Assembly (NCBI RefSeq): GCF_000419585.1
Contig: NZ_ATTH01000001.1
Span: 1 to 64,000, forward strand
DNA from: Salisaeta longa DSM 21114
GTDB lineage: Bacteria; Bacteroidota; Rhodothermia; Rhodothermales; Salinibacteraceae
Length of the DNA stretch: 64,000 nt
Direction of reading: 5' to 3'
Position numbers and translations under genes: made by a program. Numbering within the stretch: the first letter of the stretch is position 1; each line of letters opens with the position of its first letter. Below the pieces are notes generated by a model. That model had not been told where the DNA came from. It searched no databases and saw nothing but the letters and a program-made list of their open reading frames with translations. Positions 26,996 through 36,635 of this stretch are shown here, piece by piece.

Positions 26996-28666
26996 ATGCA
27001 CAACGCGCGACAACGTATCGGCCTCGGACTGGCTCTGCTGGCGCTCGTGTGGAGTGCCTGCAGCGCCCGTGTGGTGGCGCAAGTAGGCGGTGCGCCATCG
27101 GTGCAGCGCCCGGTGCAGGCCGTCACCCAACTGTTTGCGTCGATCGACCTGCAGCACTCCACGCTTGCCGTGCAGGTGCAGCTTCCGGCGGATTGGGAGC
27201 TGCAGCGCGTGGCGCTTCTGCGCTTTGGCACGACGCCCGCCGCTGTGCGCGTCGTACCAGGGCAAGCGGACGGCGCGTACCGCCTCGAAGCGCGCGCCAG
27301 GCTTCGGGGCCCCTACCAGCTCGTGGTTCGCGTGCGCACCGGCCGGCAGCCGGGGGCCACGCGGTGGTCGGTGGCCACGCTCGACCGCACCGCGAACGGG
27401 TGGCAGCGCGGGCGGACGGTGGCCGCGCAACGCATCCGGCTGCATGCGCAGCCGCGGGCGTCGCGTGGTACAGCCCATCCGGCCCTGGTCTTTTCGGATG
27501 AGGCCGCGCAGCCGGTGGCGCTGCCGCTGCAGGACGCGCGGCGTTCGGGGGAGGGACGCGCTTCGTTTGGTGGCGCGTTTTGGATCCGTACCCTCGCTCG
27601 TGATGCCGTGGTGCTCTCGCGCTGGACGGGCGTCGAGGGGCAGCGGTATCCGCTGGAGGTGGTTATCGACCGCGCCGGACGGTTGCGGTACTACTTCAGC
27701 CGCGGCGCGCGCCATCACGTGGCCCTTACGAAAGCGCCCGTGGCCGATGGGCAGTGGCATCACGTTGCCTTCGCGTACGCCGATGCCTCAGAGCAGCTTA
27801 CGCTGTGGCTTGACGGGCAACCGGTCGACTCGTTACGGCAGCCGATGGGGCCGGTGGCTCGGGGCGCGCTGGCACTAGGCGGACGCCCCGAAGCGCAGCG
27901 GGCGGCGTTTGTGGGCACGGTGGCCGCGCTCCGCCTGTGGTCGCAAGCCCCTACCCCCGCCATGATTGCCGCCGCCCGGTGGCGCCGCGATACCGCATCC
28001 ACAGCACGCCGTCCCTTGCGCGGTGTCACGTCGCTGCCGGACGGCGTATCGGAGACACCTGTTGCGTTGCCCGTGCCGCCGTCCATTCGAAACCTGCGGG
28101 CGGCCGTCACCGACGGCCGGGTGCGCCTGCAATGGCAAACGACGGCCGCGGGCATCGACGCCTTTGTGATTGAGCGGTCGCCCCGCGGCCAAGCCTTCAA
28201 CGTGATCGCACAGCGCCCGCCCGACGACGTGCGGGTCGGGTCTTCCGCCCGTTTCGTGTTCTACGACGACCCGCCCAGCGCGGGCGTCGTGTACTACCGG
28301 ATTCGGCAGCGCCTGTCGGGGCAGGCCGCCCAAACGTCGGGGGTGCTTAAAGTCGGCGTGGGGGCGCCGGCCGAGTCGCAGTTGGCCAAGAATGCCCAGA
28401 TGGCGCCGATGGAGCTGTTGGGCAACGCGCCCAATCCCTTTGCTACGCGCACCACCATCCAGTACCGCGTGAGGCGTGCAACTCCGCTCACCATCACCGT
28501 GTGGAGCGTGATGGGACGGCGCGTGGCGACGCTCGTGGATAAGAAGCATGCGCCCGGCACCTACGCCCTCACGTTCAATGCACAGCAGCTTGCAAGCGGC
28601 ACGTACTTCCTGCGTGCCGAGACGCCCACCTACACAGCGACCGATCGCCTGTCGGTGGTGCAGTAG
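26996..28666 (+). CDS. Secreted LamG-like protein with C-terminal sorting tail
   Basis: 556 residues. A signal peptide with predicted cleavage near VVAQ starts the protein. A concanavalin/LamG-like domain spans about residues 170-320 (GQWHHVAFAYADASEQLTLW, then LDGQPVD). A fibronectin-like segment follows (DAFVIERSPRGQAF ... YYRIRQ). The final about 80 residues form a Por-type sorting tail: LLGNAPNPFATRTTIQYRV, VWSVMGRRVATL, SGTYFLRAET. This tail marks type IX secretion cargo in Bacteroidetes-like phyla. Its substrate is probably a surface glycan or protein; that is inference. Confidence 0.75.
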   Translation: MHNARQRIGLGLALLALVWSACSARVVAQVGGAPSVQRPVQAVTQLFASIDLQHSTLAVQVQLPADWELQRVALLRFGTTPAAVRVVPGQADGAYRLEARARLRGPYQLVVRVRTGRQPGATRWSVATLDRTANGWQRGRTVAAQRIRLHAQPRASRGTAHPALVFSDEAAQPVALPLQDARRSGEGRASFGGAFWIRTLARDAVVLSRWTGVEGQRYPLEVVIDRAGRLRYYFSRGARHHVALTKAPVADGQWHHVAFAYADASEQLTLWLDGQPVDSLRQPMGPVARGALALGGRPEAQRAAFVGTVAALRLWSQAPTPAMIAAARWRRDTASTARRPLRGVTSLPDGVSETPVALPVPPSIRNLRAAVTDGRVRLQWQTTAAGIDAFVIERSPRGQAFNVIAQRPPDDVRVGSSARFVFYDDPPSAGVVYYRIRQRLSGQAAQTSGVLKVGVGAPAESQLAKNAQMAPMELLGNAPNPFATRTTIQYRVRRATPLTITVWSVMGRRVATLVDKKHAPGTYALTFNAQQLASGTYFLRAETPTYTATDRLSVVQ

Positions 28667-28854
28667 CCCTTGGCCCAGCCGCAGCCTGGCAAAAGGAACC
28701 GCAGGGTGCAGGTGTCGTTCGGGATAGCGGCAGAACAGAGCGCCCGTAGGCCGCTCAATTTCGTTGTATTTTTCCTGGCGATGGTCTGCCCGGTCGCGTA
28801 CCTTGGCACATGCGCGTTGCCATCGGCAGCAGTCTTTAATTACGAGGTCATGCT

Positions 28855-29154
28855 ATGCTCGGGAGCTTTGGATTTGGCGAGCTAATTCTTATTTTTCTAG
28901 TCGTGCTGCTCATCTTTGGCGCCAACCGGATTCCGGAAATTGCGCGCGGGCTGGGCAAGGGCATCCGCGAGTTCAAGGATGCCACCAACGAGATATCGCG
29001 CGAGCTGAATGCGGAGGATCAGCGGCGGCGCATCGACAAGCCGCAGGCCCCCCAAGGCGCCACGCAGCCGCAAACGTCGGACGCGTCACGTCCGGAGCCG
29101 GCGCCCGAGCCGGCCCGCGCCGACGATCCATCGCGTACGTCGGGGAGCGAGTGA
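28855..29154 (+). CDS. tatA: Twin-arginine translocase subunit TatA/E
   Basis: 99 residues. It has the TatA layout: a short N-terminus with FGFGELILIFLVVLLIFGAN (one membrane helix), the FG hinge, and an amphipathic helix RIPEIARGLGKGIREFKDAT. A Pro/Ala/Glu-rich tail makes up the last 40 residues. TatA oligomers form the passage for folded proteins exported by the Tat pathway. tatC is not in the window. A second ATG at 28850 is out of frame. TACCTTGG at 28799-28806 resembles the Bacteroidetes -7 box, weakly. Confidence 0.88.
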   Translation: MLGSFGFGELILIFLVVLLIFGANRIPEIARGLGKGIREFKDATNEISRELNAEDQRRRIDKPQAPQGATQPQTSDASRPEPAPEPARADDPSRTSGSE

Positions 29155-29207
29155 GCCCCGTGCGTCCTGTTTCTGCTACGACGCTTTTCTGAAGGCCCGT
29201 TGTAGGT

Positions 29208-30656
29208 ATGAAATATAAAACATTTGCCGCGGCCCGCCAGGCCCTGGTGCATGGAGAGACCAGTTGCGAAGCGCTGGTCTCTTCTTTTTTGGAGCGGATT
29301 GATGCCCGCAACGACGACCTGAACGCCTTCTTGAGCGTCGACCGCGACGGCGCGCTCAACCACGCGCGCTACCTCGACAGCCAGCGCCAGCGCGGTAACG
29401 AACGCCCCCTCGACGGCCTCGTGCTGGGCGTTAAAGACACCATCAGCATTCGCGGGCAGCAGCTCACCTGCGGCTCGAAAATGCTGGCCGACTTCACGTC
29501 CTCCTACGACGCTACGGTCATTGCGCGGCTGCGCGAAGCCGGCGCCATCTTCATTGGCAAAACGAACTGCGATGCCTTTGGGATGGGGTCGACCAACGAA
29601 ACCTCCTATTTTGGCCCCGTGGCCCATCCGCAACAAGCCGACTACGTGCCCGGCGGCTCCTCGGGCGGCTCGGCAGCGGCCGTTGCGGCCGGTTTGTGTC
29701 ACGCCGCGTTGGGCTCCGACACCGGCGGGTCGGTCCGGCAACCGGCGGCGTTTTGTGGCGCGGTGGGCCTAAAACCCACCTACGGCCGCGTCAGCCGCTA
29801 CGGACTCGTGGCCTACGCCTCGTCGCTCGACACCATCGGGCCGCTTACGCACAGCGTGCAGGATGCAGCGACCCTGCTGGGGTGCCTCGCGGGCCGCGAC
29901 GGGCACGATGCCACAACGGCTTCCGTGCCATGCCCCGACTACAGCGCCGCTTGCTCTCAGCCCATCGACGGCCTCGCGGTGGGTCTCCCCCAGGAGTATT
30001 TCGATGATGCGCTCGATGCCGACATCGAACGCATGATCCAGGCGCAGGTGGAGGCGCTGCAAGACGCCGGCGCCACCGTGACGCACGTGTCGCTGCCGCA
30101 TACCGCGTACACGGTGCCCACGTACTACGTGCTGGCCACCGCCGAGGCGTCGAGCAACCTGGCCCGGTACGACGGCGTGCGCTATGGCCATCGCACCAAC
30201 ACCGCCCCGCCCGCCGATGCCGATGCGCTGGAGCACCTCTACCGTCAAACGCGCACCGAAGGGTTTGGCGACGAAGTAAAACGGCGCATCATGGTGGGCA
30301 CGTACACCCTTTCGACCGGGGCCTACAAAGCCTACTACGACAAAGCGCAGCGCGTACGGCGCCTCATCCGAAACGACTTTGACCGCGTCTTTGATACGGT
30401 CGATGTGCTGCTTGCGCCCGTCACGCCAGGTACGGCGTTCCGAAAGCAGGCAGCCGACGACCCCCTGGCGATGTATCGCAGCGACCGTTACACCGTCGCC
30501 GCCAATCTGGCCGGCGTACCGGGCCTTGCGCTGCCCATTGGGGCGCACCCAACGCCGCCGCATCTGCCGGTCGGACTCCAATTGTTGGGGCGTCCCTTCG
30601 ACGAAGCCACCCTACTGCAGGTCGGCGCGCACCTTGAGCGTGCCAACGCAGCATAG
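29208..30656 (+). CDS. gatA: Asp/Glu-tRNA amidotransferase subunit A
   Basis: 482 residues. GatA releases ammonia from glutamine or asparagine for GatB, which amidates Glu-tRNA(Gln) or Asp-tRNA(Asn). The amidase-signature triad is present: Lys76 (VLGVKDTIS), Ser151 ([11 protein letters not shown]) and Ser175 ([11 protein letters not shown]), the same spacing as in characterised GatA. gatB and gatC are not adjacent. The gene starts 53 bases after tatA. Confidence 0.92.
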   Translation: MKYKTFAAARQALVHGETSCEALVSSFLERIDARNDDLNAFLSVDRDGALNHARYLDSQRQRGNERPLDGLVLGVKDTISIRGQQLTCGSKMLADFTSSYDATVIARLREAGAIFIGKTNCDAFGMGSTNETSYFGPVAHPQQADYVPGGSSGGSAAAVAAGLCHAALGSDTGGSVRQPAAFCGAVGLKPTYGRVSRYGLVAYASSLDTIGPLTHSVQDAATLLGCLAGRDGHDATTASVPCPDYSAACSQPIDGLAVGLPQEYFDDALDADIERMIQAQVEALQDAGATVTHVSLPHTAYTVPTYYVLATAEASSNLARYDGVRYGHRTNTAPPADADALEHLYRQTRTEGFGDEVKRRIMVGTYTLSTGAYKAYYDKAQRVRRLIRNDFDRVFDTVDVLLAPVTPGTAFRKQAADDPLAMYRSDRYTVAANLAGVPGLALPIGAHPTPPHLPVGLQLLGRPFDEATLLQVGAHLERANAA

Positions 30657-30690
30657 ATCACACCCTTATCATCAACGACTTCATCTACGC

Positions 30691-31560
30691 ATGAGCATTC
30701 TCGTCGACAACGACACGCGCCTGGTAGTGCAGGGCATTACCGGCCAGGAAGGCAGCTTCCACGCCGAGCAAATGATTGAGTACGGCACCAACGTGGTGGC
30801 GGGCGTTACGCCGGGTAAAGGCGGCACCACCCACCTCGATCGGCCCGTGTTTAACACGGTAGCGGAAGCGGTGGCGCAGGAAGGCGCAAACACCTCCATT
30901 ATCTTCGTGCCCCCGCCGTTTGCTGCCGATGCGGTGCAGGAAGCCGCCGAAGCCGGCATTGAGGTAATCATCTGCATCACCGAGGGCATTCCGGTGAAGG
31001 ACATGAAGCCCACCTATCACTACGTGCAAAAGATGGGCGCTCACCTGATTGGCCCCAACTGCCCGGGGCTCATTACGCCGGGTGAATGCAAGGTCGGCAT
31101 CATGCCGGCGATGATCTTTGAGCCGGGGCCCATTGGCGTGATCTCGCGCTCGGGCACGCTTACCTACGAGGCGGTTGATCAGCTGACGCGCGCCGGGTTT
31201 GGCCAAAGCACGGCCGTAGGCATCGGCGGCGATCCCATCATTGGCACGCGCTTCGTGGACGCGCTGAAGCTGTTTGAGGCCGACGACGATACCGAGGGCG
31301 TGGTGCTCATTGGCGAGATTGGCGGATCGGCTGAGGAAGAAGCGGCCACCTACATCAAGGAGCACATGAGCAAGCCGGTCTTTGGCTTCATCGCCGGACA
31401 AACGGCACCTCCCGGCCGCCGCATGGGCCACGCGGGCGCCATTGTATCGGGCGGCAGCGGAACGGCCGAAGCCAAGTTTGCGGCGCTCGAAGCCGCGGGC
31501 GCTACGGTGGTGAAAAACCCGGCGCTCATTGGGCAAACCGTGCACGACACGCTGGGCTAA
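30691..31560 (+). CDS. sucD: Succinate-CoA ligase (ADP-forming) alpha subunit
   Basis: 289 residues. SucD carries the CoA-binding Rossmann domain ([20 protein letters not shown]) and the active-site phosphohistidine His247 in [14 protein letters not shown]. With SucC it interconverts succinyl-CoA and succinate with ATP formation in the TCA cycle. sucC is not in the window. It lies 34 bases after gatA and is the last gene of this plus-strand run. Confidence 0.93.
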   Translation: MSILVDNDTRLVVQGITGQEGSFHAEQMIEYGTNVVAGVTPGKGGTTHLDRPVFNTVAEAVAQEGANTSIIFVPPPFAADAVQEAAEAGIEVIICITEGIPVKDMKPTYHYVQKMGAHLIGPNCPGLITPGECKVGIMPAMIFEPGPIGVISRSGTLTYEAVDQLTRAGFGQSTAVGIGGDPIIGTRFVDALKLFEADDDTEGVVLIGEIGGSAEEEAATYIKEHMSKPVFGFIAGQTAPPGRRMGHAGAIVSGGSGTAEAKFAALEAAGATVVKNPALIGQTVHDTLG

Positions 31561-31589
31561 GTCCGGTGCGAAACGCTGACGTGTGGATG

Positions 31590-31684
31590 CGCCCGGGACG
31601 GACTTCGATGTTGCAAGGCATGCGGGGCAGTTGTACGAGCGCCCCGATAGTGCCAGGAAATGCAGCAGCAGTCCGTCTCGGGCG
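31590..31684. repeat. Nested inverted repeats downstream of sucD
   Basis: Arms 31590-31604 (CGCCCGGGACGGACT) and 31670-31684 (AGTCCGTCTCGGGCG) pair with one mismatch over 15 bp, enclosing an inner perfect stem CGGGGC (31623-31628) / GCCCCG (31641-31646). No open frame explains it. It may be a structured 3' end of the sucD transcript or a separate small RNA; no T-run follows. Confidence 0.4.
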
Positions 31685-31729
31685 TCGTCTGCGGAATGGC
31701 AGAGCGAAGCGCCGTGTCTTTCCAGCGGC

Positions 31730-32293
31730 TCAGTCCGTTTGTGGAGGGGCCAAGCACTCGGCGGCCACTAGAAACTCGTGGCAGAGATAGGCGCGGTACG
31801 TGGCACCGTCCACAAAGGCGTCCCAAACGGATTTCGGCACCGTCTTCACTTGTTCGGCGGCTGTTACCGTACGCCCATCGGGTCGTTCGGTGGCCTGTAC
31901 GTTGAGCCACACATGATACTCAAAAGCAGGCCCTGTATCTCCAGCCCTGGACGTGCGATGGAGCGCGACAGGACCGCTAATGATCGTGCACGCGCCCTCG
32001 CGGCTGATGGCTTGCCGTTGGTGCCCGTACGCGCCGAGTGCCCGCAACCCAAAAGCGCCCGCCGCGGCCATCAGCGCGATGATGCCAAGCATGGGCTCAT
32101 AAAATAGCCCAACGATCCCTGCAACACCGACCGCCAGGCTGAAATAAAGCAATTGCTTGGACTGCCGGCTGCGTTGTCCTTCCAGGGTGCTTCTCTGGGC
32201 GTCCGAGAGCTTGCCCTGTCGATTCAGGGCGAGGTCTTCGTCGGTAAACGCCAATTCTTTGCGGAGCCGTTCGGTCAGTCCGTGTCGAGTCAT
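31730..32293 (-). CDS. Hypothetical membrane protein
   Basis: 187 residues. A charged N-terminal helix (RLRKELAFTDEDLALNRQGK) is followed by two membrane helices (about 47-63 and 67-88) and a C-terminal soluble beta-rich domain with FEYHVWLNVQATERPDGR. I recognise no family. The arrangement (two helices then a soluble strand-rich part) resembles small bacterial envelope proteins without known function. It is convergent with sucD. Confidence 0.5.
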   Translation of the reverse strand: MTRHGLTERLRKELAFTDEDLALNRQGKLSDAQRSTLEGQRSRQSKQLLYFSLAVGVAGIVGLFYEPMLGIIALMAAAGAFGLRALGAYGHQRQAISREGACTIISGPVALHRTSRAGDTGPAFEYHVWLNVQATERPDGRTVTAAEQVKTVPKSVWDAFVDGATYRAYLCHEFLVAAECLAPPQTD

Positions 32294-32516
32294 GGGGATC
32301 AGGAGGGGCGTTCCTATGGGCGAGTTAACAGTATCGTAACAATAGGGGAGAAATGCGAAAGGTCAGACGCCAAGGTTTTCGTTGCTAGCCATCGGGGGCG
32401 CAGCGATCTGAAGGCCTCCCACGCATCCTTGACACAATTTGCAAGGAACCGAAGCGCGCGCTGCGTCTTTGATAGCGCGCTGTGACGCCTCGTGCGCCGC
32501 AGCCGGTGCTATCCAC

Positions 32517-32601
32517 GCCCAAGTGGCGGAACTGGTAGACGCGCTGGCTTCAGGAGCCAGTGGGCATTGCGCCCGTGGAGGTTCGAATCCTCTCTTGGGC
32601 A
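32517..32601 (+). tRNA. tRNA-Leu (anticodon CAG)
   Basis: An 85-base class II tRNA. Acceptor arms GCCCAAG/CTTGGGC, D-loop with GGTAGAC, anticodon stem CTGGC/GCCAG with loop TTCAGGA (anticodon CAG), a long variable arm (GGGCATTGCGCCC), and a T-arm with GTTCGAATCC. Discriminator A; CCA is not encoded. Confidence 0.95.
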
Positions 32602-32624
32602 CCGCACAACGAAACGCCAATCGA

Positions 32625-32657
32625 AGCGCTTGGGCCGTTAAGGCTCAGGCGCTTTTT
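32625..32657 (+). terminator. Rho-independent terminator of tRNA-Leu
   Basis: AGCGCTTGGGCC and GGCTCAGGCGCT pair over 12 positions (two G-T wobbles) around a GTTAA loop, followed by TTTTT. It starts about 24 bases past the tRNA. Confidence 0.85.
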
Positions 32658-32826
32658 GCATGGTGCCCCTTCTTCGTCGAATCGTTGGGTCGATCGTTGG
32701 TACGGCCGGGCAGAACGCGTGCATGTACGGAGGCGTCGCTACACGTCCGTAACACTCTGGAAACAGGGCATTCCTTAAACGGTTGGCGCGTGGTGGTTCG
32801 TCCTCCGCTCCAAGTATGCAACGTCA

Positions 32827-34713
32827 ATGCCCGCCCAGGTCGCCTTCAACACGATCCCGCAGTTGTTCACCCGCCTCGCCGATCATTACGACGGCGCGCA
32901 GCACACGGCCCTGCGGCATAAGGCCAACGACACCTGGGTGAACATTCCGTGGGAGCGCTTGCAGGACGAAGTGCATGCGGTGGCGGGCTACTTGGCTTCA
33001 GAAGGCGTTATGCCGGGCGATCGCGTGGCGCTGCTGTCCGAAAATCGCCCCGAGTGGGCCATCACAGACCTGGCGACGCAAATTCTAGGCGGCGTGAACG
33101 TGTCCATTTACACGTCGCTTCCGCCCGCCAAGGTGGGGTACATCCTGCGAGATGCCGGGGCCGAGACGCTGGTTGTGTCGGTGCCCGTACAGCGCAAAAA
33201 GGTGGAATCCATCTTCGAGGCGTGTCCCGACCTGAAGCGCGTGGTGGTGATGGATGCGCTTCCGGACGATCCGCCGGACTGGATGACGGCGTGGGCGGAG
33301 GCGCGGGCCACGGGGGCCGAGTACTGGCGGGCCCACACCGATGCGTTGGAACAGCGCGCCCGCGACGTGACGCCCGACGACACGAGCGCGCTCATTTACA
33401 CAAGCGGCACCACGGGCGAGCCCAAAGGGGTGATCCTCACGCATCGCAACTTTTGCTCGAACGTAAAGGCTGCCCTGCAGCGCGTACCCTTCAACGATGA
33501 CGATCACCACCTGTCGTTTTTGCCGCTCTGCCACGCCTTTGAGCGCACGGCGGGATTCACGGCGGTGCTCTCGGCCGGCGGCACCATCAGCTATGCGGAG
33601 AGCATTGAGGCGGTATCGCAGAACCTGCTCGAAACAAAGCCCACCGTAATGATCTCGGTGCCGCGCATGTTCGAGAAGGTGTACAACCGCGTGACCAAGC
33701 AAGCATCGGAAGGCAGCGCCCTGCAGCAGTCGGTGTTTGACTGGGCCGTGCGCATCGGCAAGCGCTACGCCGCGGCGCGCCGTCCGGGGGCGTGGCTGCG
33801 GGCACAGTACAAGCTGGCGCATACGCTCGTGTTTTCGAAGCTCCATGAGAAGCTGGGTGGCAACCTCAAGTTTGCGGTGTCGGGCGGGGCCGCCCTTCCG
33901 AAAGAGATTGGCACGTTCTTTCAGGCGGCGGGCGTGACCATCATTGAAGGCTACGGCCTGACGGAGACTGCCCCGGTGATGGCCGTGAATCCGCTTGAGG
34001 AGCCGCGCTACGGCACCGTGGGCCACGTGCTGCCGGGCGTGGAGGTGGGCATTATGGATCTGGAGAGCGAGGCGCTGATTGGCACGCAGCATGGCGACGA
34101 CTACCCCTCGGCGCTCACAACGGCCGAAGGGGAGATTGTGGTGAAGGGCCCCAACGTGATGAGCGGGTATTGGAAGCGCCCCGAGGAAACGCGGGCCGCG
34201 TTTGATTCGGACGGCTGGTACCACACCGGCGACGTGGGGCGCTTCGACGACGGCTACCTGATGGTGACCGACCGCATCAAGCACATGATCGTGTCGCGCG
34301 GCGGGAAAAATATCTACCCGGGGCCCATCGAGGACCAGTTCAAGACGAAGGGCTGGATCGACCAGATCGTGGTGATTGGCGAGGACCGGCCGTTCCTCAC
34401 GGCCCTCGTGGTGCCAGATCTGGAGACGCTGCGCATGCATGTGCGCGACGCGGAAGACGCCGAAGTGGCGGTGAGCGACGAGGCCCTGCTCACCGATCCA
34501 GCGGTTGAGCGCTTGGCCAAGGAAACCTTCAACGCCTTCAACCACGACGCGGCGGCGCACGAAAAAATCCGCAACTACCACCTGCTGGCCACCCCGTTCA
34601 CGGTGGAGGAAGGCACCCTAACGCCCACGATGAAGCTGAAGCGCGCAGCCATTGAGGAGCAGTACGCGGACGCGATTGATGCGATGTACGCCAAGTTTGA
34701 GCGGTTTGGGTGA
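32827..34713 (+). CDS. Long-chain acyl-CoA synthetase (AMP-forming)
   Basis: 628 residues. It activates fatty acids to acyl-CoA via an acyl-adenylate. ANL-superfamily motifs are complete: the P-loop IYTSGTTGEPKGVILTHRN, GYGLTETAPV, TGDVGRFDDGYLMVTDRIKH and VSRGGKNIYPGPIE. The length and the linker class match bacterial long-chain (FadD15/FAA-like) ligases. It stands alone, starting about 170 bases after the tRNA-Leu terminator. Confidence 0.88.
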   Translation: MPAQVAFNTIPQLFTRLADHYDGAQHTALRHKANDTWVNIPWERLQDEVHAVAGYLASEGVMPGDRVALLSENRPEWAITDLATQILGGVNVSIYTSLPPAKVGYILRDAGAETLVVSVPVQRKKVESIFEACPDLKRVVVMDALPDDPPDWMTAWAEARATGAEYWRAHTDALEQRARDVTPDDTSALIYTSGTTGEPKGVILTHRNFCSNVKAALQRVPFNDDDHHLSFLPLCHAFERTAGFTAVLSAGGTISYAESIEAVSQNLLETKPTVMISVPRMFEKVYNRVTKQASEGSALQQSVFDWAVRIGKRYAAARRPGAWLRAQYKLAHTLVFSKLHEKLGGNLKFAVSGGAALPKEIGTFFQAAGVTIIEGYGLTETAPVMAVNPLEEPRYGTVGHVLPGVEVGIMDLESEALIGTQHGDDYPSALTTAEGEIVVKGPNVMSGYWKRPEETRAAFDSDGWYHTGDVGRFDDGYLMVTDRIKHMIVSRGGKNIYPGPIEDQFKTKGWIDQIVVIGEDRPFLTALVVPDLETLRMHVRDAEDAEVAVSDEALLTDPAVERLAKETFNAFNHDAAAHEKIRNYHLLATPFTVEEGTLTPTMKLKRAAIEEQYADAIDAMYAKFERFG

Positions 34714-34871
34714 TCCGCCCACGCCCGGGGTGGAAGCCGTAGGTGCACGGCGCTCAAAGCAGCTGTAACGAGGCTACAGCGATGCAGAACAACGCAGCAG
34801 CAGCGGCTGTCCAACCGGATGCGGTCCGCGAGGCGTTTTCACACACGGCCTAAGCATCCGTTTCTTCTGTT

Positions 34872-35195
34872 ATGGCTACGTCCTCCTTTTTTGATCGCGT
34901 GTACGATGTGGTGGCCCAAATCCCCGCGGGCCGCGTGGCTACGTACGGCGACATCGCAGAAGCCGTCGGGCAGCGCAGCGCCGCCCGCACGGTGGGATGG
35001 GCCTTAAAGGCCGCGGTAGATAGCGGGCTGCCGTGCCACCGCGTGGTAAACCGCCACGGTGCCCTGACGGGCAAGCGGCACTTTCCGTCGCCTACGTTCA
35101 TGGAGGAGTGCTTGCGCAGCGAGGGCGTCACATTCACCGACGACGGCCGCGTAGACCTGGAGCAGCACCGCTGGACGCCCGAAGGATTGCGCTAA
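34872..35195 (+). CDS. Short MGMT-family (alkyltransferase-like) protein
   Basis: 107 residues: only the C-terminal DNA-binding/active-site domain of O6-alkylguanine-DNA alkyltransferase. IPAGRVATYGDIAEAVGQRS is the recognition helix region with the arginine finger context (SAARTVGWAL), and LPCHRVVNRHG holds the reactive cysteine. Classical ATL proteins replace that Cys, usually with Trp; here it is kept. It could repair alkylated guanine or flag it for excision repair. No N-terminal Ogt domain is encoded upstream. Confidence 0.82.
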   Translation: MATSSFFDRVYDVVAQIPAGRVATYGDIAEAVGQRSAARTVGWALKAAVDSGLPCHRVVNRHGALTGKRHFPSPTFMEECLRSEGVTFTDDGRVDLEQHRWTPEGLR

Positions 35196-35218
35196 CTCCG
35201 CGAGTGGCCCACAAGCAA

Positions 35219-35248
35219 GCGGCCCGCTGCATTCATGCAACAGGCCGC
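35219..35248. terminator. Possible bidirectional hairpin between convergent genes
   Basis: GCGGCC/GGCCGC outer arms with an inner TGCAT/ATGCA stem lie between the MGMT-like gene and the porin gene, which converge here. No T-run follows on either strand, so this is only a candidate. Confidence 0.4.
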
Positions 35249-35279
35249 CTGAACCACCGATACGTGCGAAGTCCGGGGG

Positions 35280-36617
35280 TTAGAAGTTTACGGCAATCTC
35301 GGCCACCACGCCATAGAACGTCGGGTCGGTGGCGAGGTCGAGGCTGCGAAGGCGCGCCGCATTCGGTGCAAAGTCGCTGGCCCACTGGTTGACGTATTCG
35401 ACCTTGAACAGCAGCTGTTTCGGGACAACCCACAAGCCAAATCCGGCCTGTACGCGTTGCACGGTGCCCTCGGCGCTAGCATCGCCAAGTGTTTGGGCCG
35501 CGGCGGCGTTGTAGCGGGCCGCCACGTACAGCGGCTTGGCCACGTAGTACTGCGCCGTCACGCCGTAGTACATCCACTCATCGGTCGGATTGCCGTCGTC
35601 GCCGGTGCGCCCGGCGCCGGGGTTCACGAAAAAGCCGTTCGTGTCGTCGTCCTGAAACCAGCCGTACACGCCCGAGAGCGTAAAGCCCTCCGCCGGTGTG
35701 GCGCGGCCGTCAATTTGATACGCCGTCACATCTTGTCCGCCGCCCAGCGTAAGCTGACCCGCCGTCGCGCTGCCGTCCCAGATGGCTGCGTAGCGCGAGC
35801 CGCTGAAGTTGCCGGCGAACAGGTTCGACGAGGAACCGCCCAGCGGGTAGCCCGGGCCGTTGCGCGATTGGTTCACCCGGTAAAACGATCCTGACAGGCG
35901 GTACGGCCCCTCCAGGCGTCCCAAGGCTACCTTGCCCAGCCAGGCATTGCGGTGGCCGTCGGTAAAGTCGCCCGTGGTGGCGCCGCTGTTGTAGCCTATC
36001 ATGGCCGTCACCGGACCGGCAAAGCCGTACAGCTCAACGCCCACGCCAATCGTGTTGGGATCAACGATGTAGTTGCCAATCAGCGGGTTGTCCATCACCT
36101 GGGCGACATCCGAGCGGTAGTAATGCTCGTCGCCAAAGTTGAGCTCCATGTGGCCAGCCTTCAGGTCGACGTATTTGAACAGACCATTGACCGGTCCAAA
36201 CAGCTCCGGAAGGTAGTCGATGTAGAGGTAGCCCTCGCGGTCGTACACGTCGCCCTGATGGTTGGGGCTGCTCAGGTAGAGCTCGGCGTACACGTCAATG
36301 CCATCGGTGATGCGGGCATCGAGCGTGAGGTTACCGGCAGCGCTCTGAAAGCCGCCCTCAATGTCGGGCAGGGTGTTACCGTCGTTACTTTGCGAGAGCA
36401 GCTGCATGACGCCCACGGCTTGTACGCCAATCTTGAGGCGCTCGCCTTCGTCGTACGAGGGCGTGTTGAGGCGTTCTTGGCGGGCATCGTCGGCCTGCTT
36501 CCACGCCGCCCGCTCTTGGGCGTAGGCGTTGGGGGCCGTCAGCGCGCCGATGGAAAGGAGCGCGGCCATGAGCAGCGCAAAAAAGCGTGGGGGATGCTGT
36601 TGGTTGCGTTGTTGCAT
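35280..36617 (-). CDS. Outer-membrane porin-like beta-barrel protein
   Basis: 445 residues. A signal peptide ends near NAYAQE. The mature part has many alternating strands rich in Tyr, Gly and aromatic belts and ends in phenylalanine (VVAEIAVNF), as barrels recognised by BamA do. I see no TonB box or plug. It is the last gene of a minus-strand group with two YceI-family genes; the gap to the nearer one is 18 bases. It may be a porin for small solutes; specificity is unknown. Confidence 0.65.
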   Translation of the reverse strand: MQQRNQQHPPRFFALLMAALLSIGALTAPNAYAQERAAWKQADDARQERLNTPSYDEGERLKIGVQAVGVMQLLSQSNDGNTLPDIEGGFQSAAGNLTLDARITDGIDVYAELYLSSPNHQGDVYDREGYLYIDYLPELFGPVNGLFKYVDLKAGHMELNFGDEHYYRSDVAQVMDNPLIGNYIVDPNTIGVGVELYGFAGPVTAMIGYNSGATTGDFTDGHRNAWLGKVALGRLEGPYRLSGSFYRVNQSRNGPGYPLGGSSSNLFAGNFSGSRYAAIWDGSATAGQLTLGGGQDVTAYQIDGRATPAEGFTLSGVYGWFQDDDTNGFFVNPGAGRTGDDGNPTDEWMYYGVTAQYYVAKPLYVAARYNAAAAQTLGDASAEGTVQRVQAGFGLWVVPKQLLFKVEYVNQWASDFAPNAARLRSLDLATDPTFYGVVAEIAVNF

Positions 36618-36635
36618 GATAACCTCGGGGAATGA

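Noticed and set aside
28764-28806. Full Bacteroidetes-type promoter (TTTG, 19 bases, TAnnTTTG) before tatA
   Set aside because: TACCTTGG resembles the -7 box, but no TTTG or TTG lies at the right distance; kept only as a weak remark.
32429-32457. TTGACA upstream of tRNA-Leu as part of its promoter
   Set aside because: No acceptable -10 hexamer at 16-18 bases.
34782-34853. 23-codon open frame (MQNNAAAAAVQPDAVREAFS...) before the MGMT-like gene
   Set aside because: Too short to support, and no recognised family.
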